Positions 42,151-51,542 of a DNA stretch of 64,000 nt are shown here, one piece after another; position 1 is the first letter of the stretch; each line of letters begins with the position of its first letter. The stretch spans positions 52,894 to 116,893 of the forward strand of contig JAETSN010000002.1 of assembly GCA_021769625.1 (NCBI GenBank). Direction: 5' to 3'. The notes beneath the pieces are model-generated. The model worked only from the letters and a program-made list of their open reading frames with translations. It did no database searches and was not told the DNA's origin. Source of the stretch: [Clostridium] symbiosum (GTDB lineage: Bacteria > Bacillota > Clostridia > Lachnospirales > Lachnospiraceae). Position numbers and translations under genes: made by a program.

Positions 42151-42875
42151 AAAAATTTAAGGGCTTTATTTCCTCTCCAAAAGGGACATTGGCAGTATTC
42201 GGGGCTGCGGTGGCACTTCTGCTGTTTTCGTCAATAGGGGGCGCGAGGGCGGCGCTGACATATTACTCGGAAAACCATATGACGCAGATAGAAACACAGG
42301 AGATTGGTGTGGAGATTCTGGAAAACGGGAATTCAGTTCCGATGAACAGTGCCGGAACAGCCAGGGAACTCAGGCTTATACCGGCGGATAAAGAGTTCCA
42401 GATCGGCGAGACATATGACGAAGAGTTGAGCGTCAGGAATACAGGTGAGATCGATCAGTATGTGCGTGTTACGGTCTATAAGAGCTGGGTGGATGCCAAC
42501 GGCAAACCGGTAAAAGATGTATATCCCGGTTATATTGAGCTGACGCCTGCCAATGAGGAATTGTGGGAGGTGGATGAGGATGCTTCCACGCAGGAAAGAA
42601 CGGTATACTATTATAAAAGGCCTTTGGGGTCAGGGAAGGCGACGGAACCGTTTACAGCGAAACTGAAAATAAATGAGGCCATTGGAAAGATCGTTACAGA
42701 AGAAGGAGACGATGTTAAGTTTGATTATCAGGGGCTGAAGTTCCAGATTAAGGTGGATGTGGATGCGGTGCAGACACACAATGCGGCGGACGCGATCCTG
42801 AGTTCCTGGGGGCGTGAAGTGGATAACAGTGGTGCAGGCGAAAACGGCGTTTTGGACAGCCTGATATTTAAATAA
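42147..42875 (+). CDS. Second TasA-like protein with SipW-type signal peptide
   Basis: The protein has 242 residues. The signal ends GGARAALTYYSENHMTQIET, the variant common in Lachnospiraceae proteins paired with SipW. The mature domain contains LSVRNTGEIDQYVRVTVYKSW, the same beta motif as in its neighbour, and carries no anchor. Paralogue of the preceding gene in plan but only distantly similar in sequence, so the two probably form a mixed fibre or a subunit and its starter. Confidence 0.83.
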   Translation: MKKFKGFISSPKGTLAVFGAAVALLLFSSIGGARAALTYYSENHMTQIETQEIGVEILENGNSVPMNSAGTARELRLIPADKEFQIGETYDEELSVRNTGEIDQYVRVTVYKSWVDANGKPVKDVYPGYIELTPANEELWEVDEDASTQERTVYYYKRPLGSGKATEPFTAKLKINEAIGKIVTEEGDDVKFDYQGLKFQIKVDVDAVQTHNAADAILSSWGREVDNSGAGENGVLDSLIFK

Positions 42876-42889
42876 TAAGGAGGCTGAAT

Positions 42890-43777
42890 ATGAGAAAAAA
42901 GATATTTTGTCTTGCACTTCTTGTGGCGTTGGTTATTTCCGGAACTATGACAGCTTATGCGGCGGGGGGTACAGACAGTGCAAGTGGTAACGATGTAAGT
43001 GGAAATGAAATTGCCGGCAACCTGACAGGAGACTGGGTCGTGACATTCACACAGGCTGGCAGGATAGAAGACAATCTGGGCGGAAACAGCACTATCAACG
43101 AACGGATTGCGGAAATGCAGCCGGGTGATAAGATCATTGCCAGTGTATCGTTGGGAAACAGTTATAATACTACTACATACTGGTATATGAAAAATACGAT
43201 CATTGACAGCATGGAAGAAGCAGGTGCATCCGGCGGTGCCTACGGCTATAAACTGGCATATGTCGATCCGGCAGGAAAAAAGACCGAACTGTTTAACAGC
43301 CGGAGAGTAGGAGCCGACGATACGAACGGCGGAACCGGCCACGGTCTGGAAGAACTTAATAACGAGGAAAAACTGAAAGATTACTTTTATCTGGGGGACC
43401 TTGCCAAAGGCCAGAACGCGAAAGTGATACTGACAGTTGAACTGGATGGTGAGACACAGGGCAACAGCTATCAGGATAAAGTTGCAAATCTGTCGATGAA
43501 CTTCGCAGTGGAGCCCCAGCCGGGCGTTCCCGGCGGCGGTGGCGGCGGGAAGACCCATCACAGGACGATAACAAGGGAAGTTGTGAATAATGAAATAGTC
43601 TATCTTGATGAGGACGGCGTGCCCCTTGCGAGAAATACTGATATCGTGAGGACCAGTGATGAGATGAACCTGTTTCCGTACGTCCTTGCAGCCTGCATCA
43701 GCGGATCGCTCTTATTGATATTTGTGCTTTTGGGGCTGAAGGATAAAAAGGAAGATGAGGGAGGTGCTGTGGGATGA
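42890..43777 (+). CDS. Membrane-anchored surface protein of the fibre operon
   Basis: The protein has 295 residues. A normal signal peptide (near TAYAAG) precedes an external domain of about 200 residues, a Gly-rich spacer (VPGGGGGGK) and a conserved-looking tail DEDGVPLARNTDIVRTSDEMN followed by a membrane segment and Lys/Asp/Glu end. The tail is arranged like a sorting signal but lacks LPXTG, so it is predicted to stay in the membrane. Four-base overlap with the next gene. It may form a basal platform for the fibres. Confidence 0.8.
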   Translation: MRKKIFCLALLVALVISGTMTAYAAGGTDSASGNDVSGNEIAGNLTGDWVVTFTQAGRIEDNLGGNSTINERIAEMQPGDKIIASVSLGNSYNTTTYWYMKNTIIDSMEEAGASGGAYGYKLAYVDPAGKKTELFNSRRVGADDTNGGTGHGLEELNNEEKLKDYFYLGDLAKGQNAKVILTVELDGETQGNSYQDKVANLSMNFAVEPQPGVPGGGGGGKTHHRTITREVVNNEIVYLDEDGVPLARNTDIVRTSDEMNLFPYVLAACISGSLLLIFVLLGLKDKKEDEGGAVG

Positions 43778-44787
43778 AAAAAATGAAAAAGTTTTTCGGC
43801 GCTCTGGCAACAATGGCAATGGTGCTCTCCCTCGTGATCCCGGCTGAGATGACGGCAGAGGCAAAACCGGCTGCCTATAGTTATAAGATACGTGTTTTTG
43901 CGGGGAAACAGGGGACATTTACAGATGGCTCATCTGTGAAGGAGTATAAGCCAGGTGAATCTTTTGATTCAGCGATTATCGAGGTAAACGATACAGTAGA
44001 TGAAGATGAAAATGGTAATGAGATCACATATAAGAAATATTATGTGAAAGGTATTAAGCCGAGCGGTTTTGACCTTAGTGAAAATCTGGGGAATCCCAGT
44101 TTCACCGATGTGGAAAGTGATGTGGACTATGTTGTTGTCTATGGCGTAAGAGGTGATATAGTAAATTATACCGTAAGATATGTGGATACCAATGGTAATG
44201 AGCTTGCATCCAGCAGAATTTATGAGGGAAATATAGGTGATAAGCCGATCGTACCGTATCTTTATATTGAAGGATATATGCCGCAGGCTTACAGTCTGAC
44301 AAAGACATTGTTGGCGGATGAAGCGCAGAATGTATTTACTTTCCGTTATTCTCCCGCACCGACAGGCGGTGGTGGCGGTGGGGACACGACAGTGTACGAT
44401 GAAGAGACCATAACCACCACAAACACCACCCCCGTGATCGTTCCAGGAGCAGGCGGGGATGCAGCAGGTGCAGCAGGCGGCGGTGTGACCGTTGTACCCG
44501 GAGACGGCGGGGCAGCGGATGCAGGCGCAGGAGACGCAGGTGAAGCTGCAGCGCCGGCGGAGCCGGAACAGCTGGTCGATCTGGACGATGAGGAAGTACC
44601 TTTGGCCAATGTGCCGGGATCGAACGGCGGTTCAGGGATAGGAAGCGAACCGGGTTCCTTCTTTGTGAACCTCCCTCCCGCGGTGATCGTCGGGATCGTG
44701 TCGATGGCAGTGCTGGCTGTAGCGGCGGCATGGTACTTACTGTTTATGAGAAAGAAAAAAGGAACGGGTGAAGATGAGCAAGAATAA
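43774..44787 (+). CDS. Membrane-anchored protein with MucBP-like domain
   Basis: The protein has 337 residues. A signal peptide (near AEAKP) precedes a first beta domain, a MucBP-type repeat (VNYTVRYVDTNGNELASSRI to FTFRYSPAP), a long Gly/Ala/Pro-rich spacer, then EEVPLANVPGSNGGSG, a membrane segment and KKKGTGEDEQE. MucBP-like domains occur in mucus-binding surface proteins. The VPLAN stretch resembles the VPLAR of the preceding protein, suggesting a shared C-terminal signature. It overlaps the signal peptidase gene by 14 bases. Confidence 0.82.
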   Translation: MKKMKKFFGALATMAMVLSLVIPAEMTAEAKPAAYSYKIRVFAGKQGTFTDGSSVKEYKPGESFDSAIIEVNDTVDEDENGNEITYKKYYVKGIKPSGFDLSENLGNPSFTDVESDVDYVVVYGVRGDIVNYTVRYVDTNGNELASSRIYEGNIGDKPIVPYLYIEGYMPQAYSLTKTLLADEAQNVFTFRYSPAPTGGGGGGDTTVYDEETITTTNTTPVIVPGAGGDAAGAAGGGVTVVPGDGGAADAGAGDAGEAAAPAEPEQLVDLDDEEVPLANVPGSNGGSGIGSEPGSFFVNLPPAVIVGIVSMAVLAVAAAWYLLFMRKKKGTGEDEQE

Positions 44788-45574
44788 CGATACTTCTGTA
44801 TATCGTTCCGGACATAAGGGCGGGAAGATTCTTCCCGCTCTTTGCAGTGTGTTCGGGACACTGATCCTGATCAGCGTGATCGCGGTGTGCATCCCGATCA
44901 CGGTGCCGAAGCTGATGGGGTATGAGATCTATGATATTGTCAGCGGCAGCATGGAGCCGGAGATTCCGGTGGGAAGCGTGATCTATGTGAAAGCCGCGGC
45001 GCCTGAGGATATACAGGAGGGCGATGTGATCGCTTTCCGGAGAGGATATCCGCAGGAGAGCGGAATGGGCGGCATGATGTCCGGGGTCGGGGACGGACGG
45101 GAGGGCTTTTCGGGATCCGGGGCGGATGGAGCGGGTGTTTCTGTGCCGGGGGAGATCGGACAGGATGCTTTTTCAGACTCTGGTGCGGGGGCCGGTATGG
45201 AAGGCATGGTTCCCGGAGGCGGAGAAGGAGCGGACGGCATGCTGCCCGGAACGGAAGGGGCAGTGGTCTGCCACCGCGTTGTGCGCAACCAGATCGTGGA
45301 AGGCTGGTTTGAGACGAAAGGGGACGCAAACGAACAGGCGGACATGAACAAGATCCCCTATGACGACCTGATCGGGCGTGTGACATACCATATCCCGGTG
45401 CTGGGTGGGGTGATGTCGCTGCTTACCGGTACGGTGGGCAAGATGTACATGGTCTGCTTTGCGGCCTGCGGCGCGATGTTAAATATGCTGGCGGGCAGGA
45501 TGCGGGAGAAAGACCGCAGGGATCTGCAGCAGGAACTGGAAAAGGAACTGAAGGAGACGAAAGGGGCGCTGTGA
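44774..45574 (+). CDS. sipW: SipW-type (Ser/His) signal peptidase I
   Basis: The protein has 266 residues. Membrane segments lie near residues 20-45 and 215-240. The catalytic Ser is in IVSGSMEPEIPVGS, and the second catalytic residue is His in VVCHRVV, the ER/SipW type, not Lys. This class processes TasA-like proteins, two of which are encoded just upstream. A Gly/Met/Glu-rich insertion of about 65 residues separates the Ser and His boxes. Start at ATG 44774 or GTG 44768, both overlapping the previous gene. Last gene of the operon. Confidence 0.92.
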   Translation: MSKNNDTSVYRSGHKGGKILPALCSVFGTLILISVIAVCIPITVPKLMGYEIYDIVSGSMEPEIPVGSVIYVKAAAPEDIQEGDVIAFRRGYPQESGMGGMMSGVGDGREGFSGSGADGAGVSVPGEIGQDAFSDSGAGAGMEGMVPGGGEGADGMLPGTEGAVVCHRVVRNQIVEGWFETKGDANEQADMNKIPYDDLIGRVTYHIPVLGGVMSLLTGTVGKMYMVCFAACGAMLNMLAGRMREKDRRDLQQELEKELKETKGAL

Positions 45575-45588
45575 TGGGCGTCTCTTTT
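45554..45588 (+). terminator. Terminator at the end of the fibre operon
   Basis: GGAGACG, partly inside the last codons, pairs with CGTCTCT, followed by TTT and a pyrimidine run. The following 240 bases up to the Rpn gene show no further gene. Confidence 0.5.
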
Positions 45589-45826
45589 CTCTCTGGGGTT
45601 TTTTATGCGGCTTCCGGATATTATGGGCAGTGTGGGAAATTGCTGCAGTAAAGTAAAAGGGTGAGATAAATATAAAAAAATACTCTTGCAATATACCGGC
45701 TTTCATAGTAGTATATAAACACACACATATCTGGGAACTTCTGATATTTCTGATATTTCTTATCACATTCGTGAGATCAAAAGACTCCCTTATATGAAAA
45801 AATAAAATAGTAAGGGAGGAAAAGGC

Positions 45827-46834
45827 ATGGGAAGAGCGGATGTCTGTGAAAGCGATTATCTGGAAAATGAGGAGATCTTTGCGGATCTGGTGAACGGTGT
45901 TTTGTATCAGGGTGAACAGGTAGTAAAGCCCTGTGAACTGGAGGAGCGGGACGGTGAGCTGAGGAGTATTCTGGAGAATAATGCAAAAAGGACGCTCCGG
46001 GATAAGGTGAAACTTTGGAGAGGCACAGCGATCGCGGTACTTGTGGTGGAAAATCAGACGAAAGTAGATTACCGGATGGTGACCCGGGCGATGCTTGCGG
46101 AGAGCATGGCTTATGATAAGCAGTGGAAGAAGCTGCGGGACAAAAACAGGCAGCGGGGGAAGCAGCAGACAGATGAGTTTGTATCCGGGATGCGGAAGGA
46201 GGATAAATTTATCCCCGTTATCACGATCGTTGTATATTATGGAAGGGAAAAGCCGTGGGACGGGGCAAGGAACCTGCATGGACTGTTGAATGTGGAAAGG
46301 AATGAAGAGAGAATCCTTCCCTTTGTTTCAGACTACCATTTGAACCTGTTTGATTATCACGATTATGAAGATTTTGGCCAGTTCCATTCGGAACTACAGC
46401 CTGTCTTTGAGTTCCTGAGGTATGCAGGGAATAAGGAATCTATGAAAACGCGGTTGGAGCAGCATAGAGAACAGTATGAAAATCTGAGCAGCCAGGCGAA
46501 GCTGCTTCTGACGGAACTCACGAATATCAAGGAGATTCCTGGAGTCGGGGAGGAAGAATTTAAGAAGGGAGATTTCAGTATGTGCAAAGCGTTTGAGGAT
46601 ATGAGAGAAGAGGGATTTATTGAGGGAGAAAGGGTAGGCAGGACTGAAGGAGAAAAGGTAGGCAGGGCCGAAGGAATAAAAGAGGGAAGGGCTGAAGAGA
46701 TCATTGATACCGGCCGGGAATTTAAGCTGACTGAAGAGGAGATATTGCAGCGCCTGCAGAATAAATTAGGTATTTCGCAGGAGAAAGCGGAGGAGTATTA
46801 TAAAATTTACCATGGTAAGCAGACGGTAAAGTAG
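45827..46834 (+). CDS. Rpn-family recombination-promoting nuclease/putative transposase
   Basis: The protein has 335 residues of the PD-(D/E)XK (PDDEXK) Rpn family, whose Escherichia coli members are nucleases linked to RecA-independent recombination and phage defence. Visible family features are NGVLYQGEQVVKPCELEE near the start, IAVLVVENQTKVDYRMVTR with the Glu of the nuclease core, VITIVVYYGREKPWDGARNL, and a C-terminal Glu/Gly/Arg repeat (EGERVGRTEGEKVGRAEGIK). ATG 45827 follows AGGGAGG. It is intact, unlike the copy at 27821-28390 on the other side of the fibre locus. Confidence 0.9.
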   Translation: MGRADVCESDYLENEEIFADLVNGVLYQGEQVVKPCELEERDGELRSILENNAKRTLRDKVKLWRGTAIAVLVVENQTKVDYRMVTRAMLAESMAYDKQWKKLRDKNRQRGKQQTDEFVSGMRKEDKFIPVITIVVYYGREKPWDGARNLHGLLNVERNEERILPFVSDYHLNLFDYHDYEDFGQFHSELQPVFEFLRYAGNKESMKTRLEQHREQYENLSSQAKLLLTELTNIKEIPGVGEEEFKKGDFSMCKAFEDMREEGFIEGERVGRTEGEKVGRAEGIKEGRAEEIIDTGREFKLTEEEILQRLQNKLGISQEKAEEYYKIYHGKQTVK

Positions 46835-46931
46835 GAATTACACAGGGAACATGCCGATAAGCGGTGATGTAAATAAAGCTGATACTGTAAATAATATTAA
46901 GAATCTGATAGTGCGGTAATCATCAAAAGAG

Positions 46932-46959
46932 AAAAGCGGTTGCGTGCGGCCGCTTTTTT
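46932..46959 (+). terminator. Terminator after the Rpn gene
   Basis: AAAAGCGG and CCGCTTTT form an 8-bp stem followed by further T. Confidence 0.75.
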
Positions 46960-47001
46960 GTGTTAAGATGATAAGCGAAAGAGTAAAAAGGAAATAAGGC
47001 G

Positions 47002-47502
47002 ATGATTTGCTTAAAAATAAAAAATACAAAAGAATTTATGCAAAAGTTCCTGATGTCGGAAGCTTTTGCGAATTTTCTGCTGGCGGAGGCAAGAATTGAC
47101 ACGTTCGTCAGCTTTAATATTGACGGGCGTATCAGGCGGGATTTTTATACGAAAGAAGAGCAGGAACTGCAGGAGATCCATGAATTTGCACACTGGGAAT
47201 CTGTGCGTCCGCAGGTAGTGCAGATGGTAAAGGGAAAACGGACGCCGCTTCTGATGAAATTAGTGCTTGCCTATATGCCAAAGAAGGCAGAAGAATTGTT
47301 GGGGAAGGAAGAACAGGCGGCAGCGGGCAGGAATTTTATCAAATATCTGCTGTGCACGGTAAAGTATGAAAGCGGCGGCATTACCCTGACAGGAGGCGTA
47401 TCCTATCAGGGCTTTACTATGGATAAGGCTCCGGAGAAGTGCTGGGATCAGGCGTTATGCCATCTGGCGGATGAAATAGGGCTGGAATATGAAATTATTT
47501 AG
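47002..47502 (+). CDS. DUF5721-like protein
   Basis: The product has 166 residues, soluble. It resembles an uncharacterised Lachnospiraceae family (DUF5721) in the opening LKIKNTKEFMQKFLMSEAF and the FNIDGRIRRDFYTKEEQ segment; this is recognised from memory. The last 14 bases overlap the next gene. Role unknown. Confidence 0.7.
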   Translation: MICLKIKNTKEFMQKFLMSEAFANFLLAEARIDTFVSFNIDGRIRRDFYTKEEQELQEIHEFAHWESVRPQVVQMVKGKRTPLLMKLVLAYMPKKAEELLGKEEQAAAGRNFIKYLLCTVKYESGGITLTGGVSYQGFTMDKAPEKCWDQALCHLADEIGLEYEII

Positions 47503-48616
47503 TTCATATAATAAAAAGGGCGGGAAAAAAGGCGCCGCCGGTCTGCTTGCGGCATCGATTACGGTTCTGCTGCTTTTGTTTCTGGCAGAGAGCGGACGGT
47601 TTACCGGCCTGTCCAATGGATTGACCGAAACAGTCGAACAGGGCGGAAAAGCGTCGGTTTCAGGGGAGATCATTAAGAGGGATGATCCAGAAGGCACTTT
47701 GGAAGTACATTTTCTGGATGTGGGGCATGGAGATTCCACATTGATTATCTGTGGAGAACATGCCATGATGATCGACTGCGGGGATGATACACAGGGGATG
47801 ATGCTGCAGAAATATCTGACAGATCATGATGTGTCAAAGCTGGATTATCTGATATTGACCCATCCGGACAAAGATCATATCGGCGGCGTGCCCGCGGTGC
47901 TGACAGAGTTTTCTGCAGAGCAGGTTTTTCAGTCCGCCTTTCGAAAGGGAAGCGAGACGGAAGAGATGCTGCAGCAGACACTGAAACAGCATGGTATAAA
48001 TGCCGTGACTCCTATAGTCGGAGCAGAATATCAGTTGGGGGAAGCATGGTTTACGATCCTGGCGCCGAATGGCATCTATGAGGAGTCCAATGATTCTTCC
48101 ATTGCACTATTGCTGCATTTCGGAGAAAATACCTTTTTATTTACCGGGGATGCGGAAAAAGAAGCGGAAGAAGATATGGTGGAAAACAGTGAAAAGCTGG
48201 GATTGTCGCTGAGAGCGGATGTATATCAGGCAGGGCATCACGGCGATAAAAGCTCCAGCAAAAAGAAATTTCTGCGTGCGGTCTCCCCGGAATATGCGGT
48301 GATCAGCTGTGACTATCGGGGGGAGAAGGGACATCCCGACGCGGAGGTGCTTGAGCGGATGAAAGAGGCAGATGTTAAGGTTTTCCGCACAGATGAGCAG
48401 GGAACCGTTGTGGCGGTTTCTGATGGGAAAAATATAATCTGGGATCATTCCCCTTCTGAAAGCTGGCAGGCAGGAAAGCTGGAAAAGCCGGAAGAAGAGG
48501 GGGGACAGGAAGTGCCGGAAAGGCCGGGAGAAAAGGAAAAACAAAGTGGGACAGGCAGAATTCCTGCAGATACGGCAGGCATGACAGAGACGTCGGATGC
48601 AGGGAAAGCAGCCTGA
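47489..48616 (+). CDS. ComEC/Rec2-like stand-alone metallo-beta-lactamase-fold hydrolase
   Basis: The protein has 375 residues. A basic N-terminus and one membrane segment (about 17-34) place the enzyme outside the membrane. The MBL domain (about 70-310) has FLDVGHGDSTLII, the metal motif LTHPDKDHIGG (first His in LTHP, then Asp-His), LFTGDAEKEAE, and QAGHHGDKSS, as in the nuclease-like domain of ComEC. The C-terminal 60 residues are a low-complexity Glu/Gly/Pro tail. Such secreted forms are common in Clostridia and may cut DNA or phosphodiesters. It overlaps the DUF5721 gene. Confidence 0.88.
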   Translation: MKLFSSYNKKGGKKGAAGLLAASITVLLLLFLAESGRFTGLSNGLTETVEQGGKASVSGEIIKRDDPEGTLEVHFLDVGHGDSTLIICGEHAMMIDCGDDTQGMMLQKYLTDHDVSKLDYLILTHPDKDHIGGVPAVLTEFSAEQVFQSAFRKGSETEEMLQQTLKQHGINAVTPIVGAEYQLGEAWFTILAPNGIYEESNDSSIALLLHFGENTFLFTGDAEKEAEEDMVENSEKLGLSLRADVYQAGHHGDKSSSKKKFLRAVSPEYAVISCDYRGEKGHPDAEVLERMKEADVKVFRTDEQGTVVAVSDGKNIIWDHSPSESWQAGKLEKPEEEGGQEVPERPGEKEKQSGTGRIPADTAGMTETSDAGKAA

Positions 48617-48657
48617 TCATAGAAGTATATTTAAGAGTAAGTAAGAGTAAGCGGAAC

Positions 48658-49974
48658 ATGAAAATAAAGAAAAGAAAATTTAGAACAGCGGCATTTCTGA
48701 TAGCGGTGTCGGTGCTTTTACAGTGTATGTCAGTGAGCGCCACGGAAGAAGGGGAAGATGTACAGGGGCAGGAGGAACAGCTTCCCTCGGGACCGGACTG
48801 GGCGATAGATGAGAATGCGGCACCTGATGTGGTGGCGGAAAGCGCTGTTTTGATGGATGTTGACACTGGCGTCACTTTATATGAAAAAAATATGCATGAA
48901 AAATTGTATCCGGCTTCGATCACGAAACTTCTGACATGTCTGGTAGCTTTTGAGCACAGTGGATTGACTGATATGGTCACTTTCTCGCATGAAGCGGTGT
49001 ACGGCATTGAGAGAGGTTCTTCCAATATTGCGATAGATGAGGGAAGGCAGCTTACGATGCTGGACTGTTATTATGCGGCGCTGCTGGTATCGGCGAATGA
49101 GGTATCATCGGCGATGGCAGAGCATGTGGGCGGCAGTATAGAAGGCTTTGCGGATATGATGAATGCAAAAGTGCAGGAACTTGGCGGAACAGATTCCCAT
49201 TTTGTGAATGCAAACGGCCTGCATAATGAAGAACATTATACCAGTGCCCGGGATATGGCGCTGATCGGACGTGCTTTTTTCCAAAACGAAATGCTTTCGG
49301 AAATTTCGGGTACCGCATATTATTGTATTGAGCCCACGCCGGTGCAGGAAAAGAAGATTGAGCTTCGAAACCACCATCGTATGCTGCCGGATTGTCAGCT
49401 TAGCAGAAAAAAGCCTTATGAGTATACGGTGGGAGGAAAGACCGGTTATACAAATGACTCCGGAAATACCCTGGTGACCTGCGCGGAAAAGGACGGACAC
49501 AGGCTCGTCTGTGTGGTATTGAAGGATACGAATCCGGAGCATTATCTGGATTCCATCGCCCTGTTTGATTACGGCTTCGCCTGTTATGAGAACCCGTCTG
49601 TGAAGGCGCTGATCGACGCGAAGGCGGAGGAACTGAAGCCCGCAGAGGAGGAGACGGAGGACATCAACGAACCGGCGCAGGAATTGACACCTGAGGAAAG
49701 GGAAGAGAGGGAAAACAGGGTAGACAGCCTTACGGATAGAAATCAGGCAGGTATGGATGGAGCAGACGGACAGCAAGAGGGAAAAACACCGGAACGGAAA
49801 AGATCCGGGGGAATTTCAATATTGACTATCATAGTCAGCGTTGTGGTCCTGGCGGCGGTAATGATCTGCGGACTGATCCTTTACCGGGGTGTCAGAAGAG
49901 AACAGGAAAGACGGCGCAGGCAGGCGGAGATCATGGCAAGGCACCGGGAGAGGAAGCGGCGGCAGGGGGATTGA
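48658..49974 (+). CDS. D-alanyl-D-alanine carboxypeptidase (S11, DacF-like)
   Basis: Low-molecular-mass penicillin-binding protein of 438 residues that trims the terminal D-Ala of peptidoglycan stem peptides. A signal peptide (cut near VSATE) is followed by the serine-peptidase domain with the SxxK motif YPASITKLLT, the SxN motif VSANEV and the KTG motif VGGKTGYTN. After the catalytic domain come a Glu-rich stretch, a membrane segment (about 385-405) and a basic Arg-rich end, giving a C-terminal anchor instead of the usual amphipathic helix. Confidence 0.93.
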   Translation: MKIKKRKFRTAAFLIAVSVLLQCMSVSATEEGEDVQGQEEQLPSGPDWAIDENAAPDVVAESAVLMDVDTGVTLYEKNMHEKLYPASITKLLTCLVAFEHSGLTDMVTFSHEAVYGIERGSSNIAIDEGRQLTMLDCYYAALLVSANEVSSAMAEHVGGSIEGFADMMNAKVQELGGTDSHFVNANGLHNEEHYTSARDMALIGRAFFQNEMLSEISGTAYYCIEPTPVQEKKIELRNHHRMLPDCQLSRKKPYEYTVGGKTGYTNDSGNTLVTCAEKDGHRLVCVVLKDTNPEHYLDSIALFDYGFACYENPSVKALIDAKAEELKPAEEETEDINEPAQELTPEEREERENRVDSLTDRNQAGMDGADGQQEGKTPERKRSGGISILTIIVSVVVLAAVMICGLILYRGVRREQERRRRQAEIMARHRERKRRQGD

Positions 49975-50100
49975 ATTTTAAGATGGCATAGCGTCTGTTT
50001 ATGGGCAAAGAAAGTAGTGAAAAAGTATACAATATTTGATGACAAAAAATGCAAAATAGTGTAAGATTATGGAAACAAAAATCATTTTTGGAGAAAGCAC

Positions 50101-51483
50101 ATGGTTACCTGTCTATCTGGGTTGTGGGATATTTTATTAGAACAATATTATAATGTGAAAAATATCGGGGAAGTTGATTGCAAACAGGAAATGTGCAATG
50201 TGATCAGCAAATTTTATGAGGACAGCAAATCGTGTAAACCAATACATATAGAAGTATTTCAGCATAATTTGTCAAGAAGAGAATGTAGCATATGTGATGC
50301 TGCTAAAATTGCCGATAAGGAATCAAAAACATGTGACTTGTGTGTATCTTGCTTAGAATGCGCTAAAAAATTCTATGACGTTTTGCAAGGGAAAAAGGAA
50401 GAAAGGCCGTTACCGCTCGAATTGAAAAATTATTTTTCGGATAGTAGTCAGCTTTATTATTATTTGGATTCTTATAAGACAGTGAAATCCTACCGAAGAA
50501 TAGATAATACATTAATATGTTTAAAAGGTTTTTCATCGACAACACCAGCCATTTATTCTGCTGTATTTGAGAATACATGTGTGGGCGGAGGCTTGTATCT
50601 CAATGTAGATGGATTTGGTATAGCAATTGATCCGGGAATCGGCTTTGTAGATTCAATGCATAAGCAGGGAATTTTTATTGAGGACATCAATGCTGTAGTG
50701 GTAACACATAATCATCTGGATCATAATGCAGATATAGGAACGATTTCAGCGTTATCGTATGATATTAATCGGTATTATAGTAGTCAGGTAAAGTTTTATG
50801 ATAGATTTTTTGAGGAAGTTAATCATAAAGAACATACAATTAGCTGGTGGCTGGATGAAGGCACACAGGATACTTATAAAGGGGTTGTTTCAAGCAGTAA
50901 AGTATTGTCCCAATGTGATAAATGGACAATGTTGAACGATAAAGTATCTATGTTGGCGTTTGAGACAAAGCATATGCGGGAAGGAAAATCTTATGGCGTT
51001 AAATATAAGATAAATCTGAATGATATACAAACGGTTATCGGCTATACTTCCGATACAAAGTTTTTCCTGGAAATGGCAGAATTTATGGAAGAATGCGACA
51101 TTATAGTTTTTAATATAAGCGATATATATGAGAAAGATGTAAGGGGGATCAAACAGAAAAATTCGCACTTGGGCTATGATGGCAGCTTAAATTTATTGCA
51201 GGGAGAAAAGCAAAAATTTCAGCTTGCAATTGCGTCAGAATTTTGTTGTAGTAATGGTGATTATAGAGTGCGGGCAGTACGGGAATTAAAGGAACATGTG
51301 AAAAAAGAGCGGGCGGCTCATATTATTCCCGGTGAAGTTGGATTAAAGGTTGATATTCAAAGCAGAGGGATTTACTGCAGCCATTGTAAGCGTATTATTC
51401 CTCTGGATTTGATTTCAGTTGTGACTCCAGAGCATGAGTTTGGGACGATACATTACATCTGTAATAATTGTCGGTATATGTAG
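50101..51483 (+). CDS. MBL-fold protein with Cys-rich N-terminal and zinc-ribbon C-terminal parts
   Basis: The protein has 460 residues, ATG behind GGAG. The N-terminal part has a Cys cluster (CSICDAAKIADKESKTCDLC then VSCLEC, about residues 60-85) likely to bind zinc. The MBL domain starts with VGGGLYLNVDGFGIAIDPG (about 160-185) and carries the full metal motif VVTHNHLDHNAD, YTSDTKF and KNSHLGYDG. The C-terminus is a zinc ribbon, CSHCKRIIPLD and CNNCRYM. The layout resembles RNase Z-like or signalling-associated hydrolases, but I do not recognise the family. The gene is visibly A+T-richer than its surroundings and heads a set of small unknown genes, suggesting horizontal acquisition. Confidence 0.8.
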   Translation: MVTCLSGLWDILLEQYYNVKNIGEVDCKQEMCNVISKFYEDSKSCKPIHIEVFQHNLSRRECSICDAAKIADKESKTCDLCVSCLECAKKFYDVLQGKKEERPLPLELKNYFSDSSQLYYYLDSYKTVKSYRRIDNTLICLKGFSSTTPAIYSAVFENTCVGGGLYLNVDGFGIAIDPGIGFVDSMHKQGIFIEDINAVVVTHNHLDHNADIGTISALSYDINRYYSSQVKFYDRFFEEVNHKEHTISWWLDEGTQDTYKGVVSSSKVLSQCDKWTMLNDKVSMLAFETKHMREGKSYGVKYKINLNDIQTVIGYTSDTKFFLEMAEFMEECDIIVFNISDIYEKDVRGIKQKNSHLGYDGSLNLLQGEKQKFQLAIASEFCCSNGDYRVRAVRELKEHVKKERAAHIIPGEVGLKVDIQSRGIYCSHCKRIIPLDLISVVTPEHEFGTIHYICNNCRYM

Positions 51484-51542
51484 TGATAACTGGTGGTTGA
51501 CGAAAGAAAATGTATATAATATACTGAAAGGACTTATAAAAA

